From contig NZ_POTW01000016.1 in NCBI RefSeq assembly GCF_003236295.1, forward strand, positions 1-64,000: 64,000 nucleotides of DNA. Reading direction: 5' to 3'. Every line of letters begins with the position of its first letter. Position 1 is the stretch's first letter. The position numbers were made by a program, and so were the translations under genes. Below the pieces are notes generated by a model that was not told the origin of the DNA, ran no database searches, and saw only the letters and a list, made by a program, of their open reading frames with translations. Positions 9,901 through 18,090 of this stretch are shown piece after piece. This DNA comes from Jiangella anatolica (GTDB lineage Bacteria > Actinomycetota > Actinomycetes > Jiangellales > Jiangellaceae).

Positions 9901-11299
9901 GCCCGCCCCACGTGTACTCGGCGAACGACGTGCCCGGCACCAGCAGCGCCCGCCCGGTGCCGGCGTTCTCGTCCAGCCAGTCCGACGCCTCGTGCCAGTA
10001 GTCCGGGATCGCCTCGTAGGACCCGGCCTGCGGCAGCCGTCCGGCCAGCGCGGGCGTCGCCACCCCGGCGATCACAACGACCGCGAGGCCGACGACGAGC
10101 ACCCGGAACCGGCGCACCGAGATGGCCGGCACCCGCAGCATCGCCAGCGCGTGCGCCAGCCCCAGCGCCAGCGGCAGCCGCAGCACGACGTCGAACTTGT
10201 GCACGTTCCGGAACGGCGCCAGCGGCCCGTCCAGCAGCTCGCGCACGGTCGACGCCAGCGGGCCGGCGGCGGCGCCGACGTACCCGGCGGAGACCAGCGC
10301 CAGGCCGAGCACGGCCGAGGTCAGCAGCACCCGCCGCCCGGGCAGGTCGCGCCGTGCCAGCCCGCCCAGCCCGATCGCCGCGATCAGCACCGTGTGCAGG
10401 ATCAGCACCGGCTCGCTGGCCAGCAGCCAGCCGGCCGGCCACTGCGGCCCGCCGGCGACGGAGAGATAGGACAGCCAGTGGTCGTTGCCGCGCAGCACCT
10501 CGATCAGCGACGTGTGCTGGGTGGTGTTGCCGGCCGTCTCGATCCAGTCCAGGAACGGCGGGCTGTGCGATCCCAGGAGCAGCAGCGGCACCCACCACCA
10601 CACCGTCACGGCCGCGCAGCAGCCCACCCACCACGCCGCGAACCGCCACCGCCCGGGCCAGTGCGGCGCCAGCAGCAGCCACAGCCCGGCCGGCACGACG
10701 GCGGCGGCGGTCGCGGCCGCGTTGACCCCGCCCATGCAGAGGACGGCCAGCGCGGACAGCGCCGCGTTCCGCACGACCGGACCGCCGCGCCAGGCCCGGA
10801 CCAGCGGGATCAGCGCCCACGGCGCCAGCGCCGTCGGCCACGCCTCGACCGACACCGCGCCCAGCGACACCAGGATCCGTGGCGCCAGCGCGTACACCAG
10901 CCCGCCGAGCAGCCGGGTCCATGTCCGCCCGATGCCCAGCTCGCCGGCCAGCTTCACCACGCCGAGGAACGCCGCGACCAGGATCAGCGACCACCACAGC
11001 CGCTGCACCATCCACGCCGGCAGCCCGGCCAGCTCGCCGGCCAGGTGCGCCGGCCCCATCGGCCACAGGTAGCCGTAGGCCTGGTTCTGCAGCTGCCCGA
11101 ATGCGGCGGCCGGCTCCCACAGGTGCAGCGCGCGCTCCAGGAACCCGCCCGGGTCGGCGGTGAGGTCGACCTTGGTGTCCGGCACGATCAGCCCGGGCGC
11201 CTGCCGGAACGCCAGCGCGACCAACCCCAGGCAGCAGACGGCGAGCTGGACCCGCCACGCCGGCAGCCGGCGGCGCGGCGCGCTTCGATGTGCGGTCAT
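6854..11299 (-). CDS. Alpha-(1->3)-arabinofuranosyltransferase, AftD-like (DUF3367)
   Basis: 1481 residues. The N-terminal half (about residues 20-480) is a GT-C type glycosyltransferase with roughly ten membrane helices and the DTKVDL motif in its first loop, where GT-C enzymes keep catalytic acids. The C-terminal half is extracytoplasmic with at least two discoidin-like carbohydrate-binding modules (AAVDGDNATSW near residue 725; AAVDRDPGTGW near 965), then a final membrane helix near 1250. AftD transfers arabinofuranose from decaprenyl-phosphate arabinose to cell-wall arabinan in mycobacteria. ATG 11299 overlaps the methyltransferase stop by 4 bp (ATGA). The frame stays open to 6854, overlapping the PfpI gene by 73 bp; the last 40 residues look non-conserved. 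Confidence 0.9.
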   Translation of the reverse strand: MTAHRSAPRRRLPAWRVQLAVCCLGLVALAFRQAPGLIVPDTKVDLTADPGGFLERALHLWEPAAAFGQLQNQAYGYLWPMGPAHLAGELAGLPAWMVQRLWWSLILVAAFLGVVKLAGELGIGRTWTRLLGGLVYALAPRILVSLGAVSVEAWPTALAPWALIPLVRAWRGGPVVRNAALSALAVLCMGGVNAAATAAAVVPAGLWLLLAPHWPGRWRFAAWWVGCCAAVTVWWWVPLLLLGSHSPPFLDWIETAGNTTQHTSLIEVLRGNDHWLSYLSVAGGPQWPAGWLLASEPVLILHTVLIAAIGLGGLARRDLPGRRVLLTSAVLGLALVSAGYVGAAAGPLASTVRELLDGPLAPFRNVHKFDVVLRLPLALGLAHALAMLRVPAISVRRFRVLVVGLAVVVIAGVATPALAGRLPQAGSYEAIPDYWHEASDWLDENAGTGRALLVPGTSFAEYTWGGPRDEPLQALGDTAWAVRDSVPLSSAGNIRLLDAVETRLAAGEGGAGVVDALRRAGVTHLVVRNDLDRARTDAPRAALVHQAIADLPGAERVATFGPKTGATDDPAAASDSRLDVQYPAVEVFAIADPGVEEHRVAAYPLEGTLRLSGGPESLLTAGDAGLLDGRAAFVAGDGAGVADPAPVPVVTDGLRRRAVWFGVSRDNTTEVLAADESGGLGRVVRDFLPVDSVSRETVAVVSGVADVTASSSGSDPRATMARGAENSPWAAVDGDNATSWVSGEYGSAVGQWLELEFDEPRRVPSVELTPLVGGPVSAPLQRVAVQTDTGVLESDLQPGDEPQVLAVPSGETRTLRVTVVGLGEGTVSGVGIRELTVPDLTVTRTLDVPEVTEADLGGAASGDVAPATLVFAVADGRRGECVATRSGETDVARCARQLARPGEENRELRRAVELSAAAEYSAELTGRPRPGRSLEALLAPEDPDAIVATAGSRAVSDPLGRPQAAVDRDPGTGWVAAPGDEAPALTLTWGPRRTVEGLRLQVQPWLAASRPSLVEVRAGDARFQAGVDDDGTVTFPEPVRTDELTIEIVEVAEVEDRDPAFGLRSVLPAGVSEVVVLGADDLRLPVDEARPVSIACGDGPALVVDGTSVSTRVETTVGDLLHGRRLDVRPCGDGAGPVPLAAGSHTVAVASAGAVRPESLTLRPAGELPEAPAPLDITVQTWGAAEREVVVPARDRPAVLAVAENLNSGWSATLNGESLEPVRLDGWSQGFVLPVGAAGVVELTYGPDAPYRWALLAGIGFVLVVGVLAWRGTRVPLTPSAVPAQRLPLDASAPAGRRARRTVPLAPSGPHRAPVTARHRRQRAAPVILLGAGVLVLLGGAAGLAAAAVGAVVLLAGPRRPWLTRLAPALAAGCVLLAGIVVALRPWPGPDPGAHSALAQGLVLVAIALAVVGSVAWQRPGSVPEDDEYVRIDAMLDPVAGYGTPVRTTEPENGRESTWLSESTARGSRSSSRTRGSSRSS

Positions 11300-12039
11300 C
11301 GGCGGCGCAGCACCACCGCGAGGTTCCACGTCGCGAGCTCGCGCAGCCCCGGCACCCGGACGACGGCGCGCGCCCAGCGCGGGTGGTAGCGCGGGAACGC
11401 GTCCAGCAGCTGCCCATGCGGCGTGTGCCGGGCCCACAGCAGCGCGTCGGCGACGGAGACCGGGAACAGGCTGGTCCCGTACCGGTTCTTGGGCTCGTGG
11501 CCGTGCTTGCGGACGTAGCGACGGACGGCCGCCTCGCCGCCGAGGTAGTGCCACGGCGCGGTCTCGTGCCCACCCCACGGCGACAGCCAGACGGTGAAGG
11601 AGAGGAACACGACGCCGCCGGGGCGGGTCACCCGCAGCATCTCCTCGGCCATCGCCCACGGGTCCGGCACGTGCTCCAGGACGTTCGACGAGTAGGTGAC
11701 GTCGGCGGCGCCGTCGCGGATCGGCAGCGCCATCCCGCTGCCCATGACGCTGCCGGGCTCGGGCCGGCCGCGGGCCGACAGCTCGCCCAGGTCGCTGTCG
11801 ACGGAGACGTACCGGGCGCCGGCCCGGCCGAACGCGGCCCGGAAATAGCCCGGCCCGCCGCCGACGTCGAGAACCAGCGCTTCGCGCAAATCGGCATAAT
11901 CGGACAATTGCGCGACCGAGTCAGCGGCGAGCACGCCATAGAAATGGTCCGGGTCACGCTGTTCGGAGAGGAATGCCCGGAATAGCCGCACCGAACGGCT
12001 GAGGGTCGCACTACGGCCCGGGGAATCGGTGAGGAGCAC
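11296..12039 (-). CDS. Class I SAM-dependent methyltransferase
   Basis: 247 residues, Methyltransf_11 type. The SAM-binding motif I is LVLDVGGGPGYF near residues 56-67, followed by an acidic residue in YVSVDSD and by SNVLEHVPDP and RPGGVVFLS in the expected order. The acceptor is unknown. It sits between the GT4 gene (9 bp away) and the AftD gene (4-bp ATGA overlap), so it probably modifies a glycan or lipid precursor in the same pathway; mycobacteria have a comparable methyltransferase/glycosyltransferase pair (Rv0224c/Rv0225, from memory). GTG 12039 is chosen; no clear ribosome-binding site is seen. Confidence 0.88.
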   Translation of the reverse strand: MLLTDSPGRSATLSRSVRLFRAFLSEQRDPDHFYGVLAADSVAQLSDYADLREALVLDVGGGPGYFRAAFGRAGARYVSVDSDLGELSARGRPEPGSVMGSGMALPIRDGAADVTYSSNVLEHVPDPWAMAEEMLRVTRPGGVVFLSFTVWLSPWGGHETAPWHYLGGEAAVRRYVRKHGHEPKNRYGTSLFPVSVADALLWARHTPHGQLLDAFPRYHPRWARAVVRVPGLRELATWNLAVVLRRR

Positions 12040-12048
12040 GTCGGCACA

Positions 12049-13224
12049 TTACGTCAGTTGACGGTGCAGTTGGGCCGATTCGTCACGACTGGCGGAAAAC
12101 ACGGTGCGCCGCAGCAGCGCGTCCCACGAGCGGACGGTCTGGTCCCAGGTGAACGTGGCCGCGCGGGCGGCGGCGGCCCGGCCCAGCGCCTGCCGGTAGA
12201 CGCCGTCGGCCAGCAGCTCGTCGGTAGCCGCGGTGAGCCCGTCCAGGTCGTCGGCGAGCAGCCCGGTGACGCCGTCGACGATCGACTCGGCCAGCCCTCC
12301 GGCGGAGCGGTAGCCGATGGTCGGGACCTGGTGCTGGGCCGCCTCGACGACGGTGAGCCCCCAGCCCTCCTTGACCGACGGCGCCAGCATGACCCAGCTG
12401 CGGGCCAGCTCCTCGTGCTTGGCGCGCTCGTCGACGAAGCCGAGGAAGTCGGTGATGTCGTCGACGCCGAGCTCGGCGGCGGCCCGGCGCAGCCGCGGCT
12501 CCCACCAGCCGTCGCCGATGACGCTGACCCGCAGGCCGGGCCGGCTCGCGCGGAGCCGGGCCGCGACCTGCAGGGCGTGTTCGACCCGCTTGTGCGGCAC
12601 GAGTCGGCCCAGGACGCAGATGCGGGGGGTGTCCGCGCGCTGCGACGTCGTGGCCGGTGCCGGTGCGGTGCCGTTGTGGACGACGTCCACTCGCCCGGGA
12701 CCGACCCCGAGCGTGACGAGCTCCGTCCGGGTGATCTCCGAGACGGTGACGTACTGGGAGCGCCGGTACACGCGCGGCGCCAGGCGAGACTCCAGCCACC
12801 AGCCCAGCCGGGCGGCGGGCGGGCCGTAGACGACCCCCCACTGCTCGCGGTGGACGTGGTGGACGAGGACGACCACGGGGCACCGGACGGCCAGGCGGCT
12901 CCAGAACGGGATCCCGTTCTGCACATCGACGATCACGTCGGGCCGTCCGAGTGCCCCGCTGGCCAGCATCCGGATCGCGTGCGCATAGACGGTGAACTTG
13001 CCACCGCGCCGCACGATCCGGTAGCCGTCGCGCCGCTCCACCTTCGGCGCGCCCGGATGGGCCGCACAGAAGAACGTCACGTCGTGCCCGGCGGCGGCCA
13101 GGCCCGCGGCGACGTTCTCCACGTAGCGTTCCGAGCCGCCACCCTCCGGGTGGGTGGTGTCGCGCCAGTTGAGCAGCACGACGCGCAATGGGCGCGGCTC
13201 GACCAGGGTCTCGGGGGAATGCAC
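12049..13224 (-). CDS. Glycosyltransferase family 4 (GT-B fold)
   Basis: 391 residues. The N-terminal Rossmann half contains the acceptor-side glycine loop GGGSERYVENVA (residues about 28-39). The C-terminal half has the nucleotide-sugar binding block GRLVPHKRVEHAL and the retaining GT4 signature EGWGLTVVEAAQ. It should transfer a sugar from a nucleotide-sugar donor at the cytoplasmic face. Neighbours (methyltransferase, AftD) suggest an envelope polysaccharide or lipid-linked glycan. The start is GTG 13224; the next gene upstream ends 16 bp away. Confidence 0.92.
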   Translation of the reverse strand: MHSPETLVEPRPLRVVLLNWRDTTHPEGGGSERYVENVAAGLAAAGHDVTFFCAAHPGAPKVERRDGYRIVRRGGKFTVYAHAIRMLASGALGRPDVIVDVQNGIPFWSRLAVRCPVVVLVHHVHREQWGVVYGPPAARLGWWLESRLAPRVYRRSQYVTVSEITRTELVTLGVGPGRVDVVHNGTAPAPATTSQRADTPRICVLGRLVPHKRVEHALQVAARLRASRPGLRVSVIGDGWWEPRLRRAAAELGVDDITDFLGFVDERAKHEELARSWVMLAPSVKEGWGLTVVEAAQHQVPTIGYRSAGGLAESIVDGVTGLLADDLDGLTAATDELLADGVYRQALGRAAAARAATFTWDQTVRSWDALLRRTVFSASRDESAQLHRQLT

Positions 13225-13240
13225 GGTTGTCGGGGGTGAG

Positions 13241-13384
13241 TCAGTTGTCGTCGTAGTTGATCAGCTCTTCGTGGCTGACCTCGCCGGCGTCGCTCGGCTG
13301 GCTCACGTTCACCGCGGTGACGACGGTCAGTCCGGCGAGCACCACGCCGACAATGGCGGCGACAACGCCTCCGAAATTGCCCAT
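13241..13384 (-). CDS. Small membrane protein, DUF2613-like
   Basis: 47 residues. One membrane helix (about residues 6-27, GVVAAIVGVVLAGLTVVTAV) is followed by a short acidic tail. ATG 13384 has a GAGGAG about 11 nt upstream. Small DUF2613 proteins (for example Rv0236A) lie beside aftD in mycobacteria, so position and topology support this call. It could be a subunit or stabiliser of the neighbouring membrane enzymes; that role is inference. Confidence 0.7.
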   Translation of the reverse strand: MGNFGGVVAAIVGVVLAGLTVVTAVNVSQPSDAGEVSHEELINYDDN

Positions 13385-13415
13385 GAACGAAAGCACTCCT
13401 CGTGCGGTGTGGAAA

Positions 13416-15179
13416 TCACGACATGAGGGAGCGTAACGATCCGCGGCGACGAGAGAAGGCGTTACGGGCAAGATCGGCCGATGCGACGACGAGAATGACC
13501 GAAAAGACGATATCGGCGGCGATGACTGGCGGAGCGGGCGGAATTCTGGTCCATGTCCCGATGTCGCCGGAAACGCGATAGAGGTCGAGAGTCCCGTTGA
13601 TTTCGACCGATTCGAGCGATTCGAGCAGTCCGTCCGGGAGCTCGCCCGGGGTGTCCCGCTCGACGGCGACCCAGCCGACGCCGAGGGTCGCCAGCTCCTC
13701 GGCCGCGTCGCCGGTCTCGAGGGCGGCCGCGACGGCGGCGGCCCGGCGGTCCTCCCCCGGCACGACGGTGTCGCCGCCGACCGGCAGCGCGTCCGGGACG
13801 ACGGCCTCGACGCCGAGGTAGCGCGGCGCCGGATCGAGGACGGTCCGGTCGCCGGCCCACGGGAACCGGCGGAACGGCTGGTAGGGCAGGACGACGAGGT
13901 CGCCGCCGTCGCCGTCGATCGCCGTGCGGACGTCCGCCCAGGCCGCCGGGTAGCGGGACGGCTCCAGCCGGCCGGCCGCGCCCCAGGCGAGGTCGGGCAG
14001 GGCGGCGATGGGCGCCAGGGCGGCCGCCACCATGATCCCGGCGGCGACGCGGCGACGAGTGACCGCACGGGCCAGCCGGGCGGCGCCCGCGGCCGCCGCC
14101 AGCGCGACCGGCAGCGCGTACCAGGCGAGGAACTTCTGCCCGTCGCGGATCAGCCCGCCGCCGGGGACCTCGGACACGAGCCACTCCAGCACCGTGTCGC
14201 CGCCGGGCAGGGCGCTGCTCGCGGCGACGAGCAGCCCGGCCGCGGCGAGGACGCCCAGCACCGTCAGCTCCGTGCGGCCCAGGTGGCGACGCAGCTCCGT
14301 CACGCCGGCGGCCGCGAGCGCCAGCAGCAGCACCGTCAGCACGACGGCCGACGCCAGCTCCCTGCTGTCCGGCACCGCGCCGTCGTTCCAGATGCCGCCG
14401 AGCGTGAGCAGGCTGCCGAGCAGGCCGAGCGGCGAGTCCGCGGCGGCGGCGAACGCGGCGACGCCGGCCGGGTCGGAGACGGCCGGGTCGGGCCGCAGGA
14501 CCGACGGGACCACCCACGGCGCCTGCAGCAGCAGGACGGCGGCCGCCGCCACGACGCGCGTCCGCGTCGGCTGCCGGCCGCCGGGAGCGAGCACCAGCGC
14601 GCCGAACAGCGCCGCCGCGAGCAGCCCGCCGGTCGGGGTCAGCGACGACACGCCGACCAGGAGCACGGCCGGCGCCAGCGCCGTCGTCCGGCCGGCCCGG
14701 ACCCGGCGGCCGAGGATCAGCAGCCACGGCAGCGCCGCATACGCGATGAGCGTCGGCCAGTGCCCGATGACCAGCCGCTCGAACATGTAGGCGTTCCATC
14801 CGTAGGCCGACGCCGCGACCAGCCGGGTCCCCGTCCGCACGTCCGGCAACGCCCGCCCGGCGCCGAGCGCGGCGCCGAACACGATCGCGGCCAGCGCCAG
14901 CTTCTGCAGCACCTGCCCGGTGAGGACGTCGTCGAGGATCGCGACCGCGGCGTCCAGCGGGACGGCTCGCGGCATCGCGCTGCTCAGGCCCACCGACGAC
15001 GGCAGCAGCGCCTGGTCCGGCACCGCGACCATGTCGTAGGACAGCACGTAGCCCGGTCGCGCCAGCGGCCCCAGCATGGCGACCGTGAGCAGCGCGCACC
15101 AGGCCAGCAGCACCCGGTCGCCGCGACGCGCCCGCCGATGCCTGGCGACGGTCGGCGCAGCGCTCACCGGCGCGAGCAT
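13416..15179 (-). CDS. Polytopic membrane protein, possible GT-C glycosyltransferase
   Basis: About 587 residues from ATG 15179; GTG 15221 would add 14. Around ten membrane helices occupy residues 20-420, with an SYDMV motif in the first loop. A soluble C-terminal region (about 430-550) and one final helix follow. The layout recalls the uncharacterised membrane protein near mycobacterial Rv0224c-Rv0227c and GT-C enzymes in general, but I see no motif that proves catalysis. It follows the DUF2613-like gene on the same strand (31-bp gap) and ends an envelope cluster of five genes. Confidence 0.75.
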   Translation of the reverse strand: MLAPVSAAPTVARHRRARRGDRVLLAWCALLTVAMLGPLARPGYVLSYDMVAVPDQALLPSSVGLSSAMPRAVPLDAAVAILDDVLTGQVLQKLALAAIVFGAALGAGRALPDVRTGTRLVAASAYGWNAYMFERLVIGHWPTLIAYAALPWLLILGRRVRAGRTTALAPAVLLVGVSSLTPTGGLLAAALFGALVLAPGGRQPTRTRVVAAAAVLLLQAPWVVPSVLRPDPAVSDPAGVAAFAAAADSPLGLLGSLLTLGGIWNDGAVPDSRELASAVVLTVLLLALAAAGVTELRRHLGRTELTVLGVLAAAGLLVAASSALPGGDTVLEWLVSEVPGGGLIRDGQKFLAWYALPVALAAAAGAARLARAVTRRRVAAGIMVAAALAPIAALPDLAWGAAGRLEPSRYPAAWADVRTAIDGDGGDLVVLPYQPFRRFPWAGDRTVLDPAPRYLGVEAVVPDALPVGGDTVVPGEDRRAAAVAAALETGDAAEELATLGVGWVAVERDTPGELPDGLLESLESVEINGTLDLYRVSGDIGTWTRIPPAPPVIAADIVFSVILVVASADLARNAFSRRRGSLRSLMS

Positions 15180-15244
15180 AATCGCCGCCACCCCGGCCGC
15201 ACGCCCGAATCGTTCACACACCGCCGTCCGCTCACGGTGAGGGA

Positions 15245-15278
15245 CGGGGCGGCCGCCGGGGGGCTGGCGGCCGCCCCG
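15245..15278 (-). terminator. Terminator after the heptad-repeat protein gene
   Basis: A perfect 13-bp stem of almost only G and C (15245-15257 with 15266-15278) with an 8-nt loop starts 5 bp after the stop codon at 15283. It isolates the heptad-protein operon from the membrane protein gene downstream on the same strand. Confidence 0.8.
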
Positions 15279-15282
15279 GGTC

Positions 15283-18090
15283 TCAGGTGCGGCGGCTCCG
15301 GAGGAGCGTCGCCGCGGCGGCCGCGGCCGCGAACACGCCGAGCGCCACCACGCCGCGGGTGAGGTTGCGGCCGCCTTCGCCGCTGACCTCCGGGATCTCG
15401 AACATGAACGCCGTCTTCAGCGTGGCGCCGTCCGGCGCGCCGTTGACCAGCGGCTCGTTCTTCACCCGCTCGGCGCCGGCCTCCAGCATGGCGTACCGGG
15501 TGCCGAAGTCGGCGGCGGTCTCCTGACCGGCGTCGGCCAGTTGCGACGCGCCCTCGGTCGAGAGCCGCTGGGCGCCGTCGACGAGCTGCGGTGCGCCCTG
15601 GGCGGCCTGGAGCAGGCCGTCGTAGATCTGGACGGATCCGTCGGCGGCGGCTTCCAGTCCGGTGGCCAGCACACCGGCCCCGACGGCGGCCTCGTCGGCG
15701 CCGTCAGCCAGCTGACCGGCGCCGTCGGCGATCTGCCCCGCCCCGTCGGCCGCCGCGCCCGCGCCGTCGGCGAGCTGACCGGCGCCGTCCTCGATCTGAC
15801 CGGCTCCGTCGGCGGCGTCGCGGGCGCCGTCCTCCAGCTGCCCGGCCCCGTCGGCCAGCCGGCCCGCGCCGTCGGCGGCGGCCGCCGCGCCCGCGGCCAG
15901 CTCCCCGGCGCCGTCGGAGATCTGCAGGTTGCCGGCGTGCAACTGGTGCGCGCCGTCGGTGAGCTGCAGCAGCCCGGCCAGCAGCGCGTCGCCGCCGGCA
16001 ATGATCTGGTCGACGCCGTCGCTGAGGCCGTTCACGCCGCCACGCAGCGTCTCGTCGGCCGGGGTGTCGTCCGGTTCGCCGACGCCGCCCTGCACCGACT
16101 GCACGACGCCGCTGACCAGCTGCTCGATGCCGCCGTCGAGCAGGTCGAGGCCCTGCAGCAGGCCGGGCCGGTCCTGGTCGCAGATGCCGCGCTCGTTGGA
16201 CAGGCCGCACTGCAGCCGCACGAGCCCTGACAGAATGCCGTCGCCGCTGGTGATCGCGTGCGTCAGCGAGTTGAGCCCGCCGTAGAGCGTCTCGCGGTCG
16301 CCCGGGTCCTCCGGGTTGGCCAGCCCCGCCTGCCCGTCCTCGAGTTGCGTGATCAGCGACTCCAGCACGACGGTCCGGGTGACGACGTCCAGGCTGGCCG
16401 GGACGCCGACCCGGGCCGCCGTCAGTGCCGCCGCCTCGGCCGCGCCGTAGCAGACCGGGTCGAAGCCGCTGTTCGCCTGGTTCTGCAGGTCGGTCAGCAC
16501 CGTGATCGCACAGCCGAGGCGCTGGTAGGCGCCCATCTCGTCGCGGTTGTCAGACTCGTTGTAGACGCCCTCGGCCATCTGCTCCAGCGCCGGGACGGCC
16601 TGCTCCTCGAGGCCGAGCCGGATCGTCTCCAGGCCGCCGAGCAGCGTGCCCTCCTCGTCGACGTCGCCGATGCCGGCGCGCAGCCGGTCGATGCCGTCGG
16701 CCAGTGGCTGCGCCTGCGCGGGCAGCCCGCCGATGCCGTCGTAGAGCCGGGTCAGGCCGGCGTCGACGCGGTCCAGGCCGGACCCGACCTGCTGCAGGCC
16801 GCCGATCAGCTCCGGCGCCCGCTCGCCCGCGGTCTCCAGACCCTCGGCCAGCCGGCCCGCGCCGTCGGCCGCATCGGAGGCGCCGTCGGCCAGCTGCGAC
16901 GCGCCCGGCGCGAGCTGCCCCTGCAGCCCGGCGGCCAGCTCCTCGCCGCCGTCGGCCAGCTGGCCGGCGCCCGGCACCAGCCGCTCCGCCAGCCCGTCGG
17001 CCAGCACGCCGGCGCCGGCGGCCAACTGCCGTGCGCCCGGGGCCAGCTCGCCGTTGACGCCCTGGTAGAACTCCTGCGCCCCGGCGTTCAGCTGACGCGC
17101 TCCCGGCGCCAGCTGGTCGCCGAGCCCGTCGGCCAGCTCGCGGGCGCCCGGCGCGGCCTCGTCGGACAGGCCGGTGCTCAGCTCCTGCGCGCCGTTGCGC
17201 AGCTGGATCAGCCCGCCGAGCAGGTCCGCCGCGCCGTCGCGCAGCCGCAGCAGGTTCTCGTCGATGGTCATCGCGCCCTCGGTGAGCGCCGTGCCGGACT
17301 CGATGCCGCCCTGGTAGCCCGCGACGCCACTCGCGTAGGTGGGGCTGTCCAGCGGCGAGACCGGCAGCGCCGACAGCGTCGCCCGCGGGATCACGCCGTC
17401 CTCGATGACGGCGGTGTAGCCGAACTCCTGCTCGGCCGAGCCGATCGGCGGGAACAGCGTCAGCGCGTACGTCAGCCGGGTGCCGCCGCGGCCGTCGCCG
17501 CCCATGTTGGCCTCGTCGGAGCGGACGTCGGTGAACGACGACGGCAGCGTGGTGGTCATCGTCCCGACCATCGGGACGTACACCTCCTCCTCGGCGGTGA
17601 CGAGGTTGCCCGTGCCGTCGTCGTACTCGATCTCGCGCGACTCACCGGTCTCGTTGACGACCCGGTACCGGACCTCCAGCTCGCCGGACTCCCCAACCAC
17701 GTCACCGGCGTCGACGACCTCGCCGTTCAGCCGGTACTCGATGGACACGGACAGCGGCAGGTCGCCCTCGAAGTCGGACACCGTGCGCCGCCGCTGCTCC
17801 CCGTCGACGTCGGTCTCCAGGATCGCCTCGCCGTCCTCGGTGTCGGTGTCGCCGAAGCCGTCCAGGTTGCGCAGGCCATCGGTCGTGACGGGGTTGCGCA
17901 GCTCGACGCTGCCGGTGCCGGTGAGGTCGAGCTGGTCGTAGACGCGGGCCCGATCGACCCCGCCGTCGCTGTTCAGGTAGACCTGCACGGTCTCGGTGTT
18001 CGTGATGTCGACGTCGGCGGCGGCGGTCGGCGCGGCCACCAGCACGAGGGTGACGGCGCCGGCGGCCGCCGTCATGATCCGGCGGCTCAT
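15283..18090 (-). CDS. Secreted, membrane-anchored Leu-Gly heptad-repeat protein
   Basis: 935 residues. A signal peptide (about 1-25, ending APTAAA) precedes a beta-rich domain (about 26-265). From about residue 275 to 880 the protein is a long array of seven-residue units of the type xxxLxxG, for example ADGAGQLADGA, interrupted near 480-680 by less regular sequence with several cysteines. A C-terminal membrane helix with a basic end (about 908-935) anchors it. Such heptads are known from YhgE/Pip-like and MmpL/RND-associated surface proteins and form long coiled rods. A periplasm-spanning or surface stalk is the likely role. ATG 18090 overlaps the stop of the upstream gene (ATGA), so the two are coupled. 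Confidence 0.85.
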   Translation of the reverse strand: MSRRIMTAAAGAVTLVLVAAPTAAADVDITNTETVQVYLNSDGGVDRARVYDQLDLTGTGSVELRNPVTTDGLRNLDGFGDTDTEDGEAILETDVDGEQRRRTVSDFEGDLPLSVSIEYRLNGEVVDAGDVVGESGELEVRYRVVNETGESREIEYDDGTGNLVTAEEEVYVPMVGTMTTTLPSSFTDVRSDEANMGGDGRGGTRLTYALTLFPPIGSAEQEFGYTAVIEDGVIPRATLSALPVSPLDSPTYASGVAGYQGGIESGTALTEGAMTIDENLLRLRDGAADLLGGLIQLRNGAQELSTGLSDEAAPGARELADGLGDQLAPGARQLNAGAQEFYQGVNGELAPGARQLAAGAGVLADGLAERLVPGAGQLADGGEELAAGLQGQLAPGASQLADGASDAADGAGRLAEGLETAGERAPELIGGLQQVGSGLDRVDAGLTRLYDGIGGLPAQAQPLADGIDRLRAGIGDVDEEGTLLGGLETIRLGLEEQAVPALEQMAEGVYNESDNRDEMGAYQRLGCAITVLTDLQNQANSGFDPVCYGAAEAAALTAARVGVPASLDVVTRTVVLESLITQLEDGQAGLANPEDPGDRETLYGGLNSLTHAITSGDGILSGLVRLQCGLSNERGICDQDRPGLLQGLDLLDGGIEQLVSGVVQSVQGGVGEPDDTPADETLRGGVNGLSDGVDQIIAGGDALLAGLLQLTDGAHQLHAGNLQISDGAGELAAGAAAAADGAGRLADGAGQLEDGARDAADGAGQIEDGAGQLADGAGAAADGAGQIADGAGQLADGADEAAVGAGVLATGLEAAADGSVQIYDGLLQAAQGAPQLVDGAQRLSTEGASQLADAGQETAADFGTRYAMLEAGAERVKNEPLVNGAPDGATLKTAFMFEIPEVSGEGGRNLTRGVVALGVFAAAAAAATLLRSRRT

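Noticed and set aside
6378-10001. 1207-codon plus-strand open frame opposite the AftD gene
   Set aside because: Antisense frame kept open by high GC; its Ser/Arg/Thr-rich composition and lack of motifs contrast with the convincing AftD protein on the other strand.
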